A DNA stretch of 64,000 nt from NCBI RefSeq assembly GCF_040096455.1, contig NZ_JBBMER010000003.1, forward strand, positions 124,001 through 188,000, read 5' to 3'. The notes under the pieces are model-generated. The model had not been told where the DNA came from. It searched no databases and was given only the letters and a program-made list of their open reading frames with translations. Position numbers and translations under genes: made by a program. Positions 60,049 through 64,000 of the stretch are shown here, one piece after another. The number at the start of each line of letters is the position of its first letter. The first letter of the stretch is position 1. This DNA comes from Lachnospira rogosae. Its GTDB lineage: Bacteria > Bacillota > Clostridia > Lachnospirales > Lachnospiraceae.

Positions 60049-61677
60049 ATGGAGCAGATAGCAATATATTTGAGATTATCAAAGGAAGATGAATTTGTAA
60101 AAGATGAGAGCAACAGTATTATCAATCAGCGTGCTTTTATCCGTGGATTTATTAATAAAAATAAGGAACTTCGCAAAATGAGTGTGGTTGAGTTTGTGGA
60201 TGATGGCTATTCGGGTAAAAATATGGACCGCCCGGATATGCAGAGAATGCTGGAACTGGTGAAAAGAAAGCAGATTTCATGCGTTATTGTAAAGGATTTT
60301 TCCAGATTTTCCAGAGATCATATCGAGCAGGGAAAGTATATTGAACAAATATTTCCTTTTATGGGTGTGCGATTTATTGCCATAAATGATAATTATGACA
60401 GCGCAGATTACGTGGGTGGTATCGGTGAGATTGATGTTGCATTTAAGGGAATCCTGTATGATTTCTTCAGCGAGGAGCAGTCTTCCAAAGTATCATTGAC
60501 ACTTGATACAAAGCGTGGCAATGGTAAGTATATAGCTACTTATGCTCCTTATGGCTATGTGAAAAGTCCGGAGGACAAGCATAAGTTGGTTGTGGATGAG
60601 TTTGCCAGTCAGATTGTAAAGCGCATTTTCAAAGAGTTTCTGTCTGGAAAATCTATGTACAAAATTTCAGAAGGACTGAACCGGGATGGAATAGATACGC
60701 CGGGCGTGTATATTGCCATGCAAGTAGGAAGTGAAAAGCAACTTGCCAGATATCGTGAGAAAAAGCCTCTCTGGAATAATGTTGCAATAGGAAGAATCCT
60801 CGGAAATGAGCAATATACCGGCACGATGATTTACAGCCGCTTCAAGATTGAGAATGTTGGCGATAAACATGCAAAAGCACTTCCAGAGGATGAATGGAAG
60901 CGTGTGGAAAATTGTCACGAAGCAATTATAAGCAAGGAGAATTTTGAAAAAGTAGCTGCCATGCGAAAAGAAAATACATGTGCCAGTGCCAAAAGAAAGC
61001 ATGAAACACATTGCCTGACTGGTAAAATGATCTGTGGTAACTGTGGGCATCGCCTGTCCCATACTTATGCCGGACGACCGAAGTATTATTGTGCAAATCA
61101 TTATCTGGACAAGACTGATGAAAAATGCAATATCAGTGTGCTGGATGTGGATATGGAGAGCGTTGTGAAGAAAGCACTTCAGATGATGATTGATGTCCTG
61201 GTAGATTCCAGAAATGTTGTGGATATGCAACGGGAGAAACAGGCAGAACGATTAAAGCAGGCAGAGAAGCATCTTTCAGATATGGAGCATAGCCGTGAAC
61301 TGATCGAAAAGGACCTGCGTGAAGCTTATGAAAGTTACAAGCTTGGCATGACGGATAAGGAAACATATTTGGAACAACGTAAGACATATGAGCAGATGCT
61401 GGCGAGCTTGCAGGAGAATATCGAAAAGCAGAGGGCAGCAGTTACCAAAATGGCAGATGTGGATGTGCCAGAAGTGGCAGGCCTGGAGATGCTGGAAGGA
61501 AAGTTGAAATTGACGGGACTTAACAGGGAAATGGTGGATGCTTTTGTGGAGGAGATTGTCGTGTATGCTAAGGATAGGGTGGAGATAAAGTGGAAGTTTA
61601 AGGATGAGTTTGGGGAGGTGGGAAAGGTCGAAAAAGATAGAACATTCGGTGGAGAATATGGAAATGGGGTGGTATAA
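60049..61677 (+). CDS. Large serine recombinase 3
   Basis: A 542-residue recombinase with the nucleophile Ser in IAIYLRLSKEDEF (residue 10), IVKDFSRFSRDHI, a recombinase domain (about 165-290), a zinc ribbon (ICGNCGHRL...YYCANHY...KCN, about 325-365) and a strong coiled coil (about 390-480). It is separated from recombinase 2 by 1 bp. The C-terminal end is charged and repetitive (EFGEVGKVEKDR). The three enzymes are probably co-expressed. The element boundary would be expected close after 61677, but no repeat of the left junction is evident there. Confidence 0.92.
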   Translation: MEQIAIYLRLSKEDEFVKDESNSIINQRAFIRGFINKNKELRKMSVVEFVDDGYSGKNMDRPDMQRMLELVKRKQISCVIVKDFSRFSRDHIEQGKYIEQIFPFMGVRFIAINDNYDSADYVGGIGEIDVAFKGILYDFFSEEQSSKVSLTLDTKRGNGKYIATYAPYGYVKSPEDKHKLVVDEFASQIVKRIFKEFLSGKSMYKISEGLNRDGIDTPGVYIAMQVGSEKQLARYREKKPLWNNVAIGRILGNEQYTGTMIYSRFKIENVGDKHAKALPEDEWKRVENCHEAIISKENFEKVAAMRKENTCASAKRKHETHCLTGKMICGNCGHRLSHTYAGRPKYYCANHYLDKTDEKCNISVLDVDMESVVKKALQMMIDVLVDSRNVVDMQREKQAERLKQAEKHLSDMEHSRELIEKDLREAYESYKLGMTDKETYLEQRKTYEQMLASLQENIEKQRAAVTKMADVDVPEVAGLEMLEGKLKLTGLNREMVDAFVEEIVVYAKDRVEIKWKFKDEFGEVGKVEKDRTFGGEYGNGVV

Positions 61678-61744
61678 TTAAAATGTGTTAAATATAGAAA
61701 AATTGTATCTGATATTTATATATTAAAGGCACTGGAGGTAATCA

Positions 61745-62488
61745 ATGAATTATTTGTTTGGATTTTTTATTTGGTGGATTATTTTTTTGGTAATATGCTT
61801 GAGTACTTATTGTTTTGAATGGCAGACAAAGAATTTCGTGAGTACATTTAGAAAATACGCGCAGATGATCTTGTATATGCTTTTTATGTTGAGTGGATAT
61901 ATAATGGCATTTCTGGCATCGTATATATGGAGTTGGAAACAATGGAAGGGTTCTGCGTTGGCTGGCGCACTTATATTGCTGATTACATGGAAAATTGCAT
62001 ATAAGATTTTTGGCTGGATTTGGAGAGAAAGAAATGTAGATACAGGAGTCATTGAATACAATATAGAATTGTCAGATGGAGAAAGGCAATGGTGTAATTC
62101 AATAAGTATCGGTGGCATGATTGTAATAGGTATAATTTTGTTTGCACAAACTGGTGAAGAGGATTATTTTGAAGTAATAAGTATGGCTTTTTCTATTTGG
62201 ATGGGGTCATATATTTCGATTCAGAAAGTACAGCAAAAGAATACAATTAAAGAGGTGCTGAGGGATTGGAAAACGGTGTTCGAAGTAAGGAGTAAATTAG
62301 TGCCTATTACAGGGACAATTTTTATGTTTGTGCTTGTGTGTTTTATAGCACTAAATTATTTTGAACAAGCTAGAATGATATTTGATGAAATGATAATAGG
62401 ATTTGCAATTGGAAGTATTTCGTTCTTATTGGGTATTGTTATCAAGAATAAATATCAAAAGAATTCTAGATTTGAAGCTAATAAATAG
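61745..62488 (+). CDS. Multi-pass membrane protein, unknown function
   Basis: A 247-residue protein with about six hydrophobic segments: around 3-20, 38-60, 68-85, 120-136, 183-203 and 213-233. GGAGG precedes ATG 61745. No family is recognised. The DNA is much more AT-rich than that of the recombinases just upstream, so it likely belongs to a different segment. It stands 288 bp before the Shedu gene with no close coupling, and a link between them is only positional. Confidence 0.6.
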   Translation: MNYLFGFFIWWIIFLVICLSTYCFEWQTKNFVSTFRKYAQMILYMLFMLSGYIMAFLASYIWSWKQWKGSALAGALILLITWKIAYKIFGWIWRERNVDTGVIEYNIELSDGERQWCNSISIGGMIVIGIILFAQTGEEDYFEVISMAFSIWMGSYISIQKVQQKNTIKEVLRDWKTVFEVRSKLVPITGTIFMFVLVCFIALNYFEQARMIFDEMIIGFAIGSISFLLGIVIKNKYQKNSRFEANK

Positions 62489-62776
62489 TGTCATGAGTAA
62501 TGTTATGTGAAGGAAGGATAGAAAATATCGTTTGGAATTTTAGTAGAAATAATTTGAACATATAATGTATGGAGACTTTGATGCAAAAATTGAATGTGTA
62601 GAAAACGATTCAGTGAAGAAAACACTAATCCGATACAATACATATTGCACTTAAATATTTCTTTTTATAGAAACAAATCGTTACACATTGAATGAGTAAC
62701 TGATGAAAATAAGACAAAAGAATTGCTAAGACGGTAGAATAGAGATGGAATAATGCAAGAATAGGGAGTATAAGAA
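62489..62776. other. AT-rich intergenic region before the Shedu gene
   Basis: I see no gene, repeat or clear terminator in these 288 bp. The only functional sign is AGGGAGTATAAG as ribosome binding site for the next gene. A weak -10-like stretch is possible but not convincing. Confidence 0.5.
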
Positions 62777-63955
62777 ATGTCATCAAAATCAATTAAGGTG
62801 GTGTGCGAAGAAAAATGTTTGAATATTATTTATTCGCCTGCAATAAACTTTGATGTAATTGAACAAAATATAAATGACGGAACTTGGATAAAAGGAACTT
62901 TTTGGGTAAATAAGACAAACATAGTTGAAATTAATCAGGATGACGAATCAATTTGTTTTACAATTGCAAAAACTAAAGGAAATTACTATTTGCTTGATAG
63001 AGAAGTATTTGGAATTAAGCATAATATTTCAATTGAGAAAAAGTTGAATATCTCAGATAAGTGGTTTATTACATATCCAAAAACTTCAGTGATAAAAAAG
63101 ATAGATGAATTATTGCAAGATGATTTGTGTATAGTGGCTGATGAAAATGGAGAGGAAAATTATTTACCGTCGAGAGCATTTCTTGAGTTGATAGAAGTAT
63201 TTCCAAATTCATATGAGGTAAAAAAATATGTATCTTCTAGAATATCATATTTGCTTTCGACCTATGTCGAGGGCGTATGGAAAAACAAAGAGTCGTATGA
63301 AAGATACTTAGAGAAAAAGGAAGCAAATTTGCCATTATCTTCTTTTCCTAATATTAAGTTAATGGGATATGAAATGTATAAGAAGGCTTATGATGAACTT
63401 GAACTAATGCTTGAAGATTCAATGTCATATTCAGAGAAAGAATGGCAAAGGCGAATTTATGAGATAATTTGTGTATTATACCCCAAGTATATTGCTCGCT
63501 TTAGGGAAATTGAAGTTGGAACAGATGGCCGTCATATGAAAACACCAGATTTTATTTTGGTAGATTCAGCCGGTTTTGTTGATATTTTAGAAATTAAAAA
63601 GCCTGATGGCATTAAAGTTGTTTCAACTACAGAATATAGAAATAATTACGTTGCAAGTAGAGATCTTGAAGGAGCAATAGTTCAAATAGAAAAGTATATA
63701 TACATTCTTAATCATGAAGGAGAAGCAAGGGTAAAAAAGATACAAGATAAGGTGCGAAATCATTTGCCTTCAAATTTTCGCTTAAAGGTAGTTAATCCGC
63801 AAGGGATTTTGTTACTTGGAAGAAGTAATAATTTAACAGATGAGCAATTATTTGATTTTGAAATTATAAAACGTCAGCACAAAAATATTGTAGATATTAT
63901 GACTTATGATGATTTGCTTAAGAGATTTAGAAATATCTTAAATCAAATAAAATAG
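62777..63955 (+). CDS. sduA: Shedu anti-phage nuclease (SduA, DUF4263-like)
   Basis: A 392-residue protein. The N-terminal part (1-210) is variable and beta-rich. The C-terminal part has a PD-(D/E)XK core: HMKTPDFILVD (D258) and VDILEIKKPDG (E272, K274), followed by an AIVQIEKYIYIL helix. This matches Shedu/DUF4263 proteins, which act as stand-alone anti-phage nucleases. The layout, with a variable sensor N-terminus and conserved nuclease C-terminus, fits. AGGGAG precedes ATG 62777. It is apparently monocistronic. Confidence 0.78.
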   Translation: MSSKSIKVVCEEKCLNIIYSPAINFDVIEQNINDGTWIKGTFWVNKTNIVEINQDDESICFTIAKTKGNYYLLDREVFGIKHNISIEKKLNISDKWFITYPKTSVIKKIDELLQDDLCIVADENGEENYLPSRAFLELIEVFPNSYEVKKYVSSRISYLLSTYVEGVWKNKESYERYLEKKEANLPLSSFPNIKLMGYEMYKKAYDELELMLEDSMSYSEKEWQRRIYEIICVLYPKYIARFREIEVGTDGRHMKTPDFILVDSAGFVDILEIKKPDGIKVVSTTEYRNNYVASRDLEGAIVQIEKYIYILNHEGEARVKKIQDKVRNHLPSNFRLKVVNPQGILLLGRSNNLTDEQLFDFEIIKRQHKNIVDIMTYDDLLKRFRNILNQIK

Positions 63956-64000
63956 TAAAGAATATAAGGTAATGATGCATAAAGATGATATAGTTCTGAT

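Overview
The window looks like a chromosomal segment of a low-GC Gram-positive Clostridia member, most likely Lachnospiraceae. The evidence is AT-rich DNA, AGGAGG-type ribosome binding sites, an ftsE-ftsX-M23-S41-uvrB-uvrA-guaA housekeeping block, and mobile-element genes of clostridial type (TnpV and TnpW-like proteins, large serine recombinases). Genus is inference only. Every protein-coding gene I support lies on the + strand.

Layout. (1) 1-16.76 kb is conserved chromosome: a YitT-like membrane protein (cut by the window start), an MsmK/UgpC-type sugar ABC ATPase, a CdaR/PucR-type regulator, the FtsEX divisome complex with a coiled-coil M23 hydrolase it probably controls, an S41 protease, UvrB and UvrA (with a candidate LexA box), a HAD-HD fusion protein and GMP synthetase GuaA. 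(2) About 16.76-28.03 kb is an integrative mobilizable element sitting directly behind the guaA terminator and bounded by 18-bp imperfect direct repeats. It carries an Xis-like protein, a tyrosine integrase frameshifted near its N-terminus, a replication-type ATPase, TnpV, an oriT-like region with a Pre/Mob relaxase, and defence cargo. The cargo is a one-polypeptide HaeIII-like methyltransferase-endonuclease fusion with an RHH leader gene, an ASCH/PUA-like protein, an AbiJ-NTD4/HEPN-like protein, a trypsin-like protease and a PD-(D/E)XK-SF1 helicase fusion. (3) 28.03-36.41 kb is a mosaic accessory region: Nudix proteins, HAD phosphatase, epimerase, tautomerase, an Upf1-like helicase with a DUF2726 tail, an XRE-Nudix fusion and gene remnants. 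It ends in a PLD-nuclease/helicase gene cut exactly at helicase motif I.

(4) From about 36.41 kb to at least 61.68 kb lies a second, larger mobilizable element. Its backbone is TnpV, an actin-like ParM, an RHH partner followed by helically phased TGACG iterons, a dense hairpin array (candidate oriT), MobC, a MobP-type relaxase, a TnpW-like protein and three tandem large serine recombinases. Its cargo (41.7-54.8 kb) is a compact defence operon behind a near-consensus promoter: Z1 helicase, MutL/MORC-like GHKL ATPase, unknown protein, DUF6339-like protein, C5-cytosine methyltransferase, PD-(D/E)XK protein, second C5 methyltransferase, HNH nuclease, small HTH, Vsr endonuclease, and an AlbA/Schlafen ATP-binding protein. 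Between cargo and recombinases is a candidate independently transcribed structured RNA of about 480 nt with its own promoter and terminator. (5) 61.7-64 kb holds a membrane protein and a Shedu (SduA, DUF4263-like) nuclease. The missing half of the interrupted helicase is not seen, so the right end of element 2 is not resolved.

The genes probably work as three layers: core division/repair/nucleotide genes, mobilization and integration modules, and several independent anti-phage modules carried by them. The two strongest candidates for something new are the Z1-GHKL operon in its extended form, and the HaeIII M-R fusion followed by the AbiJ-protease-nuclease/helicase set.
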